A stretch of DNA of 64,000 nucleotides, from contig CAKPWR010000001.1 of the NCBI GenBank assembly GCA_934196725.1, forward strand, positions 40,054 through 104,053, in the 5' to 3' direction. Below, one piece after another: positions 27,859-37,700 of this stretch. The first letter of the stretch is position 1; every line of letters begins with the position of its first letter. The position numbers and the translations under genes are program-made. Under the pieces are notes generated by a model. That model did no database searches, had not been told where the DNA came from, and worked only from the letters and a program-made list of their open reading frames with translations. The DNA comes from an uncultured Prevotella sp. GTDB taxonomy: Bacteria; Bacteroidota; Bacteroidia; Bacteroidales; Bacteroidaceae.

Positions 27859-29220
27859 TTACATTGTAGTTTCCTCGTGAGTATAGGTTGCCCATTTTCT
27901 CACGTGTATTGTCAACATCAACCCTTTAGTCTTACCTATCACTCCTTCTATCTTTACCTGATAGATGTTATTGCGGACGATGCCGTAATACATTGGAGCG
28001 GTAGAAGGACCTGTACCATTTGGGTCACTATGACGAATGGTATATGTATATTCCTTAGCAGTACCTGTTGCACTGGCAATCGGACGATGATTGGTTGCAT
28101 CCCATTCGGAAGACTCATAATACCTGCCTTTAAAGATAAGACCTGTAGAATTTTCCTCTTTATTATCAGTGGTCGTATTCTCCATCACATAATCGAGGAT
28201 GTAACTTGCATCAGCTGTAGCTGAAGAAGTTGATGTGGTATTTTTTACTGGATATAAAGATGCAGGGCCTTCAGCATTACTCAGAGTAAGACCTGCGCGA
28301 TCCGTTGTCCATGGACAAACCACATAATTAGTAGAAGCCTTAGACGTGGCATCCATTACTTCTTTGCCGAAATAAGTAATAGGAGTCAAAGTCTTATCTG
28401 GAGAAACCCTCTTAATCAGATATTCTCCCTTTGTCATGACTTTGCTAGGAGTAACAGATTCCAGCTTAAAGCCTCCTATTACATTTGCGCCATCTTTAAC
28501 ATCATAATAATAAGCATTACTTGCAGCATCATAAGTTTCATTTGGAATGATGTCAATACGGGCGGCCAAGCGCTCAATATCTACATTTACCACATAAGGA
28601 TCTGACTCGGTTCCAGTTCCACTACCGGATTTTCCAGAGAAATCAATCTTTGCATCGTTCTTTGATGACATGACGAAATCTGAAAACTTGGTAATATCAT
28701 CATTGCGGGTGCAAACCTTCGACATTATCATATCTCTTATTTTCTTTATCGTCTCACCTTTACAGCTGGAAGCCATGTTACCAGCATTGGCGATAACTAA
28801 AACATGATAGTTTTTGCCAACAATGACCGGATCAATTTCTCTTGGACCAGTAGTATAAGTTACACCACCACTACTAGATGTTGAAGCCGTTAAACCGGTA
28901 AATGTATATACATAATCTATTGTTGCTTCATCTTGCGACAAGTCATCATTATCCGAATTATATAGTAAGATGGTAAGAGAATTGACTTCATTTTCGTGAT
29001 TGATTCCAGGTTCCATTCCATCTCCATCTTCACCTCCTTGAGGTCCAGATACTGCCCTACTCGTTCGTGTATATCCACTATCTTCCACTGTTACCTGTAC
29101 CTGAAGATATGATTTCATATCTCCATTGAGCATAGGCAAGTCGCTGATATTGTCTCTCACACAGGATGTGAAGGACATTACCAGTAAAAGGACTAGCAAT
29201 GAGCGGATTATTGTTTTCAT
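27859..29220 (-). CDS. Mfa1-like fimbrial subunit, lipoprotein
   Basis: About 453 residues from MKTIIRSLLVLLLVMSFTSC, a lipoprotein signal; a start three codons earlier (29229) is possible. Like other type V pilins it has an early strand followed by Arg sites (SGYTRTSRAV), then VNSLTILLYNSDNDDLS, AARIDIIPN and a C-terminal segment typical of the Mfa1 family (MYYGIVRNNIYQVKIEGVIG, then LTIHVRKWATYT). The last strand is thought to donate to the next subunit during polymerisation. It is separated from the Mfa2-like gene by a 26-bp tandem repeat. Probably a minor structural subunit, since another gene nearer the operon start is the better major pilin. Confidence 0.8.
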   Translation of the reverse strand: MKTIIRSLLVLLLVMSFTSCVRDNISDLPMLNGDMKSYLQVQVTVEDSGYTRTSRAVSGPQGGEDGDGMEPGINHENEVNSLTILLYNSDNDDLSQDEATIDYVYTFTGLTASTSSSGGVTYTTGPREIDPVIVGKNYHVLVIANAGNMASSCKGETIKKIRDMIMSKVCTRNDDITKFSDFVMSSKNDAKIDFSGKSGSGTGTESDPYVVNVDIERLAARIDIIPNETYDAASNAYYYDVKDGANVIGGFKLESVTPSKVMTKGEYLIKRVSPDKTLTPITYFGKEVMDATSKASTNYVVCPWTTDRAGLTLSNAEGPASLYPVKNTTSTSSATADASYILDYVMENTTTDNKEENSTGLIFKGRYYESSEWDATNHRPIASATGTAKEYTYTIRHSDPNGTGPSTAPMYYGIVRNNIYQVKIEGVIGKTKGLMLTIHVRKWATYTHEETTM

Positions 29221-29287
29221 CTTAAACATACACTTTATACTTTTAGGGCTTACTAAGAAGCCAGTAGGACTTAATGTTTTATAGTTT

Positions 29288-29365
29288 GACTCTGTTTAGA
29301 TTCTAGAGTATTCAACTCTGGTTGGGTTCGAGAGTATCTGACTCTGGTTGGATTCGAGAGTATTA
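29288..29365. repeat. 26-bp tandem repeat inside the fimbrial operon (3 units)
   Basis: Units start at 29288, 29314 and 29340, exactly 26 bp apart. Each begins ACTCTG after one variable base and ends AGAGTAT; ACTCT and AGAGT can pair, giving three successive hairpins. The array ends at the stop codon of the Mfa2-like gene. Confidence 0.85.
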
Positions 29366-30451
29366 ATTGAGTTCTTCGAACTGGATGCGCTTGCTCCAAC
29401 TCAGTACATTCACGCTGATGGTGATGTAGCAATACTTGAGCTTGCCACCCTGGATAAAGAACTGAAGTTTGTAATCGTAGGCACGGTCTAGAAATTCCTG
29501 TGCACTGTAACTGTACTCCTCACTGGTGCGAAGACGACTCAAGAGGTCAGGAAGATTTACATTTACTACTGTATTTCCAGTCTCCTTACTCTTGATGAGG
29601 AGACGACCATCCTGATTGATGTCATCGTGCTTCAGAATACGGGAAGTCATGAAATCGGCATGAGCTATCTTGCCCTGCTCGTTTTCGTCCAGGGTATTCC
29701 ATGTAGCATGAGGGGTATAAATGAGTTTACGGTTCTCATCGAGAGAGTTATCCCAAAGGATGCGGGCATTATGGTCTTCGATGGTCATTGTGTAGTCATT
29801 GACATCCATGTCTTGTGGAGAGTCAAGGTCACGCAGCGCCACATTGATTTTCTTTGTGTCACGTACCAAAGGGATTGTAGCATAGGCGGCTTTGGATGAA
29901 GAAACCTCAACGGATTCGAGCATCATGCCATGCCAAAGGGTATCCAATGGCATGGCATGATTCTCAACTTCATCATAGTCACCACGATTCTGGTGGTCGA
30001 GATTTACCTCTAACTTCTTGATATTGTCGCCGTCAGCAGGTTCTGTACGAACGAACTTGGCGCGTTGTGAGGTTAGCTGGTCAGCATAGGCATTCTGTCC
30101 TGCGAGAGCAAGGAACTGATATTTGCCAGGCTGTAGGTTCTCGACGTGCATTACATAATTTGGATCATTGAGAGGCGATGATAGCGCAGAGTTCGTCTCG
30201 GTCTGTGTGGTAATATAGTTTCCGTTCTCGTCGAATACGTACAGCGTTACCTGTCCAACATGGTCATTGAACATGTCGGCACGCTGGAGATTGTAATCAT
30301 ATTTAAACTTCACGTATATTCCATTAGGGCAGTCGCTGTAGTCCTGGTGCCACATATCGTTGCACGAGGTGACGACTGTCAGGGTCATGGCAGCTGCCAT
30401 GACACCCTTCAACCATTTATTTATCTTCTGCGCTATCATATCGCTAATCAA
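29363..30451 (-). CDS. FimB/Mfa2-family fimbrial anchor lipoprotein
   Basis: A 362-residue lipoprotein (lipobox TVVTSCN). The family signature follows directly: CNDMWHQDYSDCPNGIYVKF with two further Cys, then VTLYVFDENGNYI. In Porphyromonas the FimB/Mfa2 proteins anchor the fimbria in the outer membrane and limit its length. The C-terminal CYITISVNVLSWSKR resembles the pilin tail, consistent with a pilin-like fold. It lies 35 bp downstream of the major pilin gene, the usual order. A start at the internal Met (30439) is possible. Confidence 0.9.
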   Translation of the reverse strand: MISDMIAQKINKWLKGVMAAAMTLTVVTSCNDMWHQDYSDCPNGIYVKFKYDYNLQRADMFNDHVGQVTLYVFDENGNYITTQTETNSALSSPLNDPNYVMHVENLQPGKYQFLALAGQNAYADQLTSQRAKFVRTEPADGDNIKKLEVNLDHQNRGDYDEVENHAMPLDTLWHGMMLESVEVSSSKAAYATIPLVRDTKKINVALRDLDSPQDMDVNDYTMTIEDHNARILWDNSLDENRKLIYTPHATWNTLDENEQGKIAHADFMTSRILKHDDINQDGRLLIKSKETGNTVVNVNLPDLLSRLRTSEEYSYSAQEFLDRAYDYKLQFFIQGGKLKYCYITISVNVLSWSKRIQFEELN

Positions 30452-30486
30452 TTATTGTTTTCAAATTTCTATCTTAAATGTATAAA

Positions 30487-32217
30487 TTACTCACCGAGAG
30501 TTGCGTTCTGTGTACGCTTAGCCCAAGAGAGGACGTTGATCTTAACTGAGATGTAGCTCTTCAAATTATCATCAGGATCAGTTGTTACCTCAGGAACAGT
30601 TGCAGAACCCAATCCCTTAACACCGTCTACAGTAATATCATACCAGTTATTACGGAGAACACCATAACGACCTAACCAGTTGTCATCTGTAGTACCAGTG
30701 GTAGGAGTTGCTGGATAAACATTACCTTCTTTAACACCATTAACACCATTTGCCCATGGAGTCAAATCATCACCAAAGTGCTTGATACGTACTTTATAAT
30801 AAGACACGCCATTCTTGTAATGAGTGATTTCTCCTACTGCTTTATTTACATCAGCAATTTCTGTTGTATATGCTGCAGGAGAAGCTATCAATTTAGAGGC
30901 TTCAACTGTAATGTTGCTTACTGTTACGGTACCAGCGTCCTCTGTATTAAAAGCTACAGTTAAGTCGCCTTCAGCAATAGTTGTTCCTGCCGCTTGATTT
31001 GCATTCACCCAACTCTTTGCAACACTCAAGAATTTATCTTTAACAAATTTCTCTAATTCTGCCTTTGTGTATAAAGTTGTCTGATCTCCACCAAGAATAT
31101 AGAAATCATTTCCGTTATTCAACTGTGCCTTAATAGTTGCCAAAGTTGTCTGATCCTCATTCTGATGAGCTACATTAAAAGTATTTTCAAAGCAATACTG
31201 TGGATCAGCAATCGGCTTATTAAAGTCAGTTGCTGTAAAACGGATGAGAGTTGCATCTGTATCATAATTCATATCCTTTGCAAAATATGTACGATACAAG
31301 CCGGGTGCAACAGCATCATGACCTACAAATCGATAAGGATTAGTAGTTACGTACGAATTATGTAATCCATACCACTTATCAAAATCATCAGTAGATCGAA
31401 CCAAATATGTTTCAGGATTCTTATTATCAATTGCCCAACCAGTAACATCAAATGCTACTTTTGAAGAAGTACCATTATCTGCAGTAGTAACAGAGGCGTC
31501 CTTATGAAGAGTAACCTTAGCAACACCACGCTCAACATAAACCTCTGCTGCAGGGTTAGCCTTTGCCTCAGCTTCAGAAGAATAGATCTTACCCTTCAAA
31601 TCTGTCAATGTTGTTACTTTTACAGTAGCAGATGCTGATGGATCTGTATCACCACCTTTTTCACTGCATAAAGGAGCATTAGCCATATAGAAGCCATTTT
31701 CCGTCAACGTCTTTCCGTTAGTTGCAGAAGCCAACTGTAAAAACTCAGAATAAGTTCCTGTAAATGATGTTCCATTTACTGATAAACTATTACCTGAAAC
31801 GGTCAAAAGACCATTATCATTAAGAATCACCAATGCTTTTGCATTAGTAAATGAACCTTTAACTTCCTGTACTATCGTCTTAGACTTGGTAGTAATATTA
31901 GCATTTGGACCTTGATTTTTCCAAGGCTCAGTACTCAATACAAAGGCTCCCTTAAATTGTGCTGTAGCCTCGTCTGCTCCATCAAACAAAAGGAGAGTTG
32001 CATTCTGTACAGCATACTCGTTAGCAGTACCATCATCGAAGCTATCATTAGCACGAGTGCTAGTACCAGACTGGCTAGGCAAATTGATGTTGAAAGCTAC
32101 ATAGCCTTTACCACTCTGATTAGCAGGGGTATTGCCACCTGCCAAATCATCACTACTTGAACAAGAACCGAGCATCAGACCTGCCAATACTGCGGAAAAC
32201 AATAACGATTTTTTCAT
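30487..32217 (-). CDS. Mfa1-family major fimbrial subunit
   Basis: A 576-residue pilin precursor with a lipoprotein signal (LMLGSCSSSDD). The first strand ends in GTSTRAND, whose Arg is the likely maturation site in type V pilins. The C-terminus is the strongest evidence: YYKVRIKHFGDDLTPW, NWLGRYGVLRNNWYDITVDG and SYISVKINVLSWAKRTQN are typical of the Mfa1 family. Subunits are exported as lipoproteins, cleaved, and assembled by strand exchange on the cell surface. It is followed directly by the anchor gene and is the best candidate for the main shaft protein. Confidence 0.9.
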   Translation of the reverse strand: MKKSLLFSAVLAGLMLGSCSSSDDLAGGNTPANQSGKGYVAFNINLPSQSGTSTRANDSFDDGTANEYAVQNATLLLFDGADEATAQFKGAFVLSTEPWKNQGPNANITTKSKTIVQEVKGSFTNAKALVILNDNGLLTVSGNSLSVNGTSFTGTYSEFLQLASATNGKTLTENGFYMANAPLCSEKGGDTDPSASATVKVTTLTDLKGKIYSSEAEAKANPAAEVYVERGVAKVTLHKDASVTTADNGTSSKVAFDVTGWAIDNKNPETYLVRSTDDFDKWYGLHNSYVTTNPYRFVGHDAVAPGLYRTYFAKDMNYDTDATLIRFTATDFNKPIADPQYCFENTFNVAHQNEDQTTLATIKAQLNNGNDFYILGGDQTTLYTKAELEKFVKDKFLSVAKSWVNANQAAGTTIAEGDLTVAFNTEDAGTVTVSNITVEASKLIASPAAYTTEIADVNKAVGEITHYKNGVSYYKVRIKHFGDDLTPWANGVNGVKEGNVYPATPTTGTTDDNWLGRYGVLRNNWYDITVDGVKGLGSATVPEVTTDPDDNLKSYISVKINVLSWAKRTQNATLGE

Positions 32218-32285
32218 AATTAAAATATTTAATTTAGTTAATAAAATTTATTTCTAATATTCTTTACTGTCTATTGATTTTCTCT

Positions 32286-33716
32286 TTATAGATTTTCGAG
32301 ATTCTCCTTGGCTGCTTTGACACCAGCCTTGGCTGCCAAGCCGAAGTAATGGCGAGCCTGCTGGTCATTACCCTTCAACGCCTCGTAGACACCATGGGCA
32401 TTCAGAGCCTCAGGACTGTTGCCTGCCTTGTCGAGATAGGACTTGGCACCATCAGCATCACCGGCATTCAATCGGGTGTTGGCGGCATTGAGATTGGCTG
32501 TCTCGTTCTCAGGGAACATGCGGACGGCTATTTCCATCACGTCGTTAAACTCCTTACTGCCAGGCTCATAGATCTGAGCCACCAGGAACATCTCCTCCTG
32601 ACTGAGCTGCTGTGGCTTGGTCTTGATAATCTCCTTTGCCTCTGCCACATCGAATGGCTTTACCTTATATGTAATGCGGTAGTCGGAATGGCGGAGAGCC
32701 GGATACCAGGTATCAAGCATGAAGCGATATTCTGAAGGATACAGCTTCTTGATCTTCTGCTCACGGGCATCGAGGTCGATGCTCTCATCGTTGGTGATTG
32801 CCAGAATCTCTGACTTATGCTCCAGATTACTATCCTTGAGATAGTTGCGGAGACCATCCCAATCCTCTGCTGTAGAAGAAACGGTGAAGAGCTGATTTGG
32901 CAGGGCTACCATGCGACGGACATAATCGGTAAGGGTCTTGGCACGGTTCTTTGCCAGATAGTCATTATGACTGTAAGGACTCTCAGGAGAAGCATAACCA
33001 TGGATATTGATTCCGCTCACCTCCAGGTTCTTATCATCCTTCAGGGCATTGATGGTTCTTACGATACTGTCCAGCTGAGCCGGATTGCGGCGATAATCGG
33101 CATGAAGCTCTATCTTGTTGACAGGGAAGTCGATATAGGCACGCTTATCGAGATGACGAACCTTAATTGCCTCTACAGCAGGACGTACGAAGACTGCAAT
33201 CGGCTGGCGGCGATGGCGAAGAAGGAAATCATTGCCCTCCTCCAGGTTGCCACATCCACAAAGATCTTCATGCATGTTGAGGTCATAGTTCTTCATGACT
33301 CCCGCCACCGGAATGGAAGCGGTATACTTGAGGGTCTGCGCCTGCTTGTTGTTACGGCGAACCACCATTGCCTTTGGCGAAAGGTTCAGGTGCTTGCTCC
33401 CTACCCCACGATCATACATAATCTGCTGTCGCTTGCCGTTGATGACAATCTCAGGCAACTTGTATTCCTGCTTCTGACTCTTGAAGACGGGCGTATATAC
33501 CAGTTGGGAATTGGTAGGAAGGTTGAGCGAATCGAGGTTGAGATCCATCGATACGGTCAATGCGTTATTTTGCTGCGCCACCTGCACATTGCTAACCTGT
33601 ATCTTATTGGCAGCCAGCTTTACTTCATGACAGTTTTGAGCCAGAACTGTTGCTGGAGCCATCAATAAGGCTGCATATAATAAATAGGTGGTATTTCTTG
33701 AAAGCTTCATGATCAT
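32286..33716 (-). CDS. DUF3868 / OmpA-like protein with TPR tail, fimbrial operon
   Basis: A 476-residue exported protein (signal peptide ending VLAQ). The first half is the DUF3868 region found beside Mfa-type fimbrial genes. Around residues 230-300 it has an OmpA-like peptidoglycan-binding segment (INIHGYASPESPYSHND, LAKNRAKTLTDYVRR). The last 90 residues hold TPR-like repeats (NAANTRLNAGDADGAKSYLDK). This suggests a periplasmic or outer-membrane scaffold linking fimbrial assembly to the cell wall (inference). It lies between the DUF3575 gene and the major pilin gene. The start may be the third codon (33710). Confidence 0.8.
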   Translation of the reverse strand: MIMKLSRNTTYLLYAALLMAPATVLAQNCHEVKLAANKIQVSNVQVAQQNNALTVSMDLNLDSLNLPTNSQLVYTPVFKSQKQEYKLPEIVINGKRQQIMYDRGVGSKHLNLSPKAMVVRRNNKQAQTLKYTASIPVAGVMKNYDLNMHEDLCGCGNLEEGNDFLLRHRRQPIAVFVRPAVEAIKVRHLDKRAYIDFPVNKIELHADYRRNPAQLDSIVRTINALKDDKNLEVSGINIHGYASPESPYSHNDYLAKNRAKTLTDYVRRMVALPNQLFTVSSTAEDWDGLRNYLKDSNLEHKSEILAITNDESIDLDAREQKIKKLYPSEYRFMLDTWYPALRHSDYRITYKVKPFDVAEAKEIIKTKPQQLSQEEMFLVAQIYEPGSKEFNDVMEIAVRMFPENETANLNAANTRLNAGDADGAKSYLDKAGNSPEALNAHGVYEALKGNDQQARHYFGLAAKAGVKAAKENLENL

Positions 33717-33731
33717 TAATGTTAAATAGGT

Positions 33732-34319
33732 TTATAACATATAGATTAGTGAGAGGGCTGCCTTGGTAGGGCCCACATAGTCGTCGTGGGAAGATTTCAA
33801 CTTCTCACCACAGTTGCCACACTTGAACTTATCGTACTTGATGTAGTCATAGCCGATACCGATGGACGTTTCCAGGTTCCAGTGCTTGGAAAGTGGCCAC
33901 TGATAACCAGCGGTGACACCACCCCCAACGTACCATCCCTCATAGCGATGGTCTCGCAAGTCCTTAAACATACCGAAAGGCAGCTTGACGCCTCCGGCAT
34001 TAAACTGTCCACCCATAGCATGGGCACCGAGGAACCAGCCATTGAAGTTCTGACAGAACCAATAGCGGTATTCCGGCATCACAAGCCAGTGGCGGAGGCT
34101 AGACTGGTCGCCTCCCGACTGCTTCCAAGGATTGAAGCCTACGAATACCTGAGCGGTATGCTTCTTCCCCACGGCAGTTTCAAGTCCTATATTGGGTGTT
34201 GTTGTAGCCCAATACAGCAAATTGCTCTTTACCCCAATGTTCTGCGAAAAGCTGTTCATCGAGATCAACATCAGTAGCATGATAGCTAAAGACATTTTCA
34301 TCACCATTGTTTTACACAT
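33732..34319 (-). CDS. DUF3575 outer-membrane beta-barrel protein, first gene of the fimbrial operon
   Basis: A 195-residue protein with a signal peptide (ending NSFSQ) and the DUF3575 pattern: GVKSNLLYWATTTPNIGLE, WKQSGGDQSSLRHWLVMPEY, then RYEGWYVGGGVTAGYQWPLS. The alternating aromatic/glycine strands and terminal AALSLIYML suggest a small beta-barrel. Genes of this family are regularly found with DUF3868 genes at the head of Mfa-type fimbrial loci. CGNCGEK near the C-terminus gives a Cys pair in a predicted loop. Met codons at positions 1, 5 and 7 are all possible starts. The function in fimbrial biogenesis is not established. Confidence 0.8.
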   Translation of the reverse strand: MCKTMVMKMSLAIMLLMLISMNSFSQNIGVKSNLLYWATTTPNIGLETAVGKKHTAQVFVGFNPWKQSGGDQSSLRHWLVMPEYRYWFCQNFNGWFLGAHAMGGQFNAGGVKLPFGMFKDLRDHRYEGWYVGGGVTAGYQWPLSKHWNLETSIGIGYDYIKYDKFKCGNCGEKLKSSHDDYVGPTKAALSLIYML

Positions 34320-34492
34320 AATTAATAATGGTTTTAATATGTAATTTGGTTTATATTTTTGTTTAGTATATCTAGTTCAATTTTGAGTATACAGTAGTTG
34401 CATCTCTAGTTTATTACCGGGTATACTTTTACTTATCACTTACTTGGTATACTTTTGCTTTTTAGAAGTTTAGCATATCATTTTCGACGGTG

Positions 34493-34527
34493 CAAATATA
34501 TAAAGAATTTGCGAGAATAGGGGGGGG
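34493..34527 (-). promoter_or_regulatory. Fimbrial operon promoter with C8 tract at the -33 position
   Basis: On the minus strand TATATTTG (34500-34493) followed by CACC is a good -7 box. Upstream, separated by 19 bp, is a run of eight C (34527-34520) in place of a TTTG -33 box. Changes in its length would alter the promoter, as in slipped-strand phase variation. Confidence 0.55.
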
Positions 34528-34658
34528 TAATTTTGTTAATTTTTGTAAAGGAATACATTTTATACCCAAAAATACACCTTTTGATAACATTTCATCCACC
34601 TCGAAAGCAGAAATTTTGTAAAAAACGGCCTTTCATGATAAAATGTAAGTTAAACGAA

Positions 34659-34695
34659 TAAAAAAGCCCTAGTATCGCATTTGTCGACACTAGGG
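34659..34695 (-). terminator. Intrinsic terminator of the first Oar-like receptor gene
   Basis: On the minus strand CCCTAGTGTCG and CGATACTAGGG form a stem followed by CTTTTTT, 28 bp after the stop codon. Confidence 0.8.
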
Positions 34696-34723
34696 ACTTA
34701 CTTTTTGTATAAAACGGCAGGGG

Positions 34724-37700
34724 TTAGAAGGTATACTTCAAACCAACCTGACCACGCCAGCGACTGTAGTAATCGCTATAGCTCTTGTAGGCATAAGCAC
34801 CGGTGAACTGGTAGACACCATTGCCCTGATAGTTGACAGGAGAATAGTAGGTGCCGAAGCCGTCACCATAGGTATGACCCCAATCCTTGTTCAGGAGGTT
34901 GCCCACATTGAGGATATCGAAGGTCAACTCGATGGAATTGATCTGACCAGCTACCTTGAAGCTGAACTTCTGACCGAAGTGAACATCAAAGTGATGCTCG
35001 AAAGCCAGATTGTCAGCATAACGCTCGTAGTATTCTCCACGGTGCTTGCTGAGATAAGAATCGTCAGCAATCCACTTCTTCAGCATCTCGCGCTGCATTT
35101 CCTCGGTAAGCTTGTCGCCATGATTGTCGCCAAACATACGGTTGGTGAAGGTATTCTTGTTATACTTGGTCTCCTCGAAGCGCATCTTGTCAATCTGTGC
35201 ATCAGTTGGGATGTAGAACAGGTCATTACCCTTGGAACCGTCTTCGTTTACGTCTCCATAATAATAATAGGTATAAGGAGAACCGCTCTTACCCTGGTAG
35301 ATAACACCGAGAGTGGTCTGCCACTGCTTCTGATGACCGTACTTGATATGGTAGTAAGCAGAAGCCTGGATGCGATGAGGCACATTGTAGGCTGAGTTGC
35401 CCACCTCCAGATCGTTGCAGTCGCGATAGGTATACTGGTAGGTCCAGTTACTCTTGGCTACGGAAGAACCACCGTTGGCAGCACTGCGTGAACGGGTCCA
35501 GGTATAGCTTGCCATCAGGTCGAGACCGAAGTTGAAATGCTTCTCAGCCTTCAGAGAGAGGTTGACGGTATAACCCTTGGATGTATTGCCGAGGGCATAG
35601 ACGCCAGCGATAGGGGTTCCCTTCACCACGCTCTGATAGAGCGGACGGTTATCCCACTCGTATCCGTACTTCTGGGAGAAGGTCTGACCACTCTGCTCCT
35701 GAGCGAGGTTCTTATAGAGGATATCGTTCAAAGTCTTGGAGTAGATAGCCTCAGCTGTCCAGTCGATACCCAAAGCCTCGAAGTCGAAACCGAGGTTGAG
35801 ACGGAGATTCTGGGCAAACTTGAAGTTCTTGCCGCATACAGCCACATCCTGGCTACCGGCAGTCGCCTTCATCTTATCGGCATTGGCACTCTGCTTGTTC
35901 GGATCGAGAATCAGCTCCAATCCCTTGGTAGAAGAGTTGTTGCTATCGTAAGAAGAGAGCTGCAGACCGGTACCAGAGAAGTTGTTGCTAACCCAAACGA
36001 ATGGAATTCTACCGGTGAAGACACCCGCACCACCACGGAGGATGAACTTACGGTCGTTGTTGATGTCCCAGCGGAAACCGACACGAGGAGAGAGCATTGG
36101 CGAGAAGCTGAGCTTGTTGTTGGTCTTCAAGCCCCACCCCATCTTCTCTGACAAGGCGTTGAACTCCGGATTCTCCACTGGAGTATCGAAGAATACAGGA
36201 ATATCCAGACGCAGACCGTAGGTCAGAGTGAAATTGTTGCTGGCATTCCACTTGTCCTGCGCATAGAAACCGAACTGACCGGAAGAGAATTCCGATGCCC
36301 AGTTAGGATCGCCGGTCACGTCGGTGTTAGCCTGACCGTAACGGTACTGGTTGATGTAAGCCTTGTTAGGGTCCAGCTGTCCAGCCATGTAGTCATCGTA
36401 ATAAGCCTTGAAGTTGTCGTATCCCTTGAAGGTATAGGAGCCGAACTTATCCGAGATGAACATATTCTTGAAATGGTAGAACTCGTTATGAGTACCGAAG
36501 ATGAAGGTATGGTTGCCACGGAGCCATGTCAGGTTGTCCTCGATGGTCCAGATGTCCTGGTTCAGGTAGTTGGCCTGGGAGTTGCGCTCCGTACCGATGT
36601 TGACAGAACCGCTACCTACGCCCGTGATGGAAATCATCGGGAGATGAGCCTTGATGTCTCGGCTATCGCGCACTCTTACGAAGCTGACACGTGCCTCATT
36701 GCTCACACTTGGAGAGAATCGGCTCTGAAGCTCAGCGATGAAGGAGTTGGTATTGCTCTTGAACGGATAACTGTAGCCGTAGGAGTTCAAGCTGCTGGCA
36801 CTACCGCCGCCACTCAACTGCTCAGCCTTGACGAGACTCCAGCGGATGGCAAACTTGTTGAACTCGTTGATGTTCCAGTCGAGTTTCAATCCTGCCTTAT
36901 CGCTCTTGGTGTAGATATCCTGGTTGCTGTAGTAATCGTTGAAGTTGACTCCCTGCTTCTCAGCCATCTTCTGGAGCATGGTGAGAATATCCTTAGCCTG
37001 CTCGGTATTCACCTTGGAATTGCCGGAGTCTACACCATAGAGATTAGGATACTCCTTGTTGGTGCGCTCGTAGTTGGCGAAGAAGAAGAGCTTGTTCTTG
37101 ATGATAGGTCCACCGAGGGTGACACCCATGTTATACTGAGTCTGCTTCTGATACTTTGGCGCATAACCTGTACCATCGAGGTAAGGATACTTGGTACCGA
37201 TGAGATCCTGGTTGTAACCATAGTAGTAAGCCGAACCGTGGAACTGGTTGGTACCGCTCTTGGTGATGGCATTGATGGCACCACCGGTGAATCCGCTCTG
37301 GCGCACGTCGAAAGGAGCCACGGAAACCTGAATCTGCTCGATGGTCTCCATAGAAACCGGCTGAGCACCTGCCTGACCACCATTGTTACCGCTGGAAGCA
37401 AGACCGAAGACGTCGTTGTTTGCCGCACCGTCAATCATGAAGTTGTTGTAACGGTTGTTGACACCGGCAAACGACATGTTGCCGGAATTGGTAACGGTGA
37501 GCTGTGGGTTCAGTCGAGCCACGTCAGCGATACCGTGGGTGATGCTAGGCATATTGTTGATCTGCTCTGCCGTCATACTGGTAGCAGCACCGGTACGTGA
37601 AGCAGCGAGTCCCGCCTTACCGGACACCACCACTTCCTGGAGCTGGTGGGCATCCTCCTGAAGTGAGCAGGAGATATTCTCTGTTTCACCGAGGCTCAGG

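Larger units (their letters stand above)
34320..34723 (-). promoter_or_regulatory. Leader and promoter region of the fimbrial operon
   Basis: This 404-bp gap holds the operon's likely promoter (TATATTTG at 34500-34493) and a leader of about 170 nt. The leader carries GTATAC at 34387, 34421 and 34447 and a variant at 34366; the sequence around the last two (GGTATACTTTT) is a direct repeat. Upstream of the promoter is an AT-rich stretch with no recognisable gene, then the terminator of the Oar-like receptor gene. Confidence 0.6.

Noticed and set aside
34320..34530. Invertible promoter of the fimbrial operon
   Set aside because: I looked for paired inverted repeats flanking the promoter and found only direct GTATAC repeats, so inversion is not supported.
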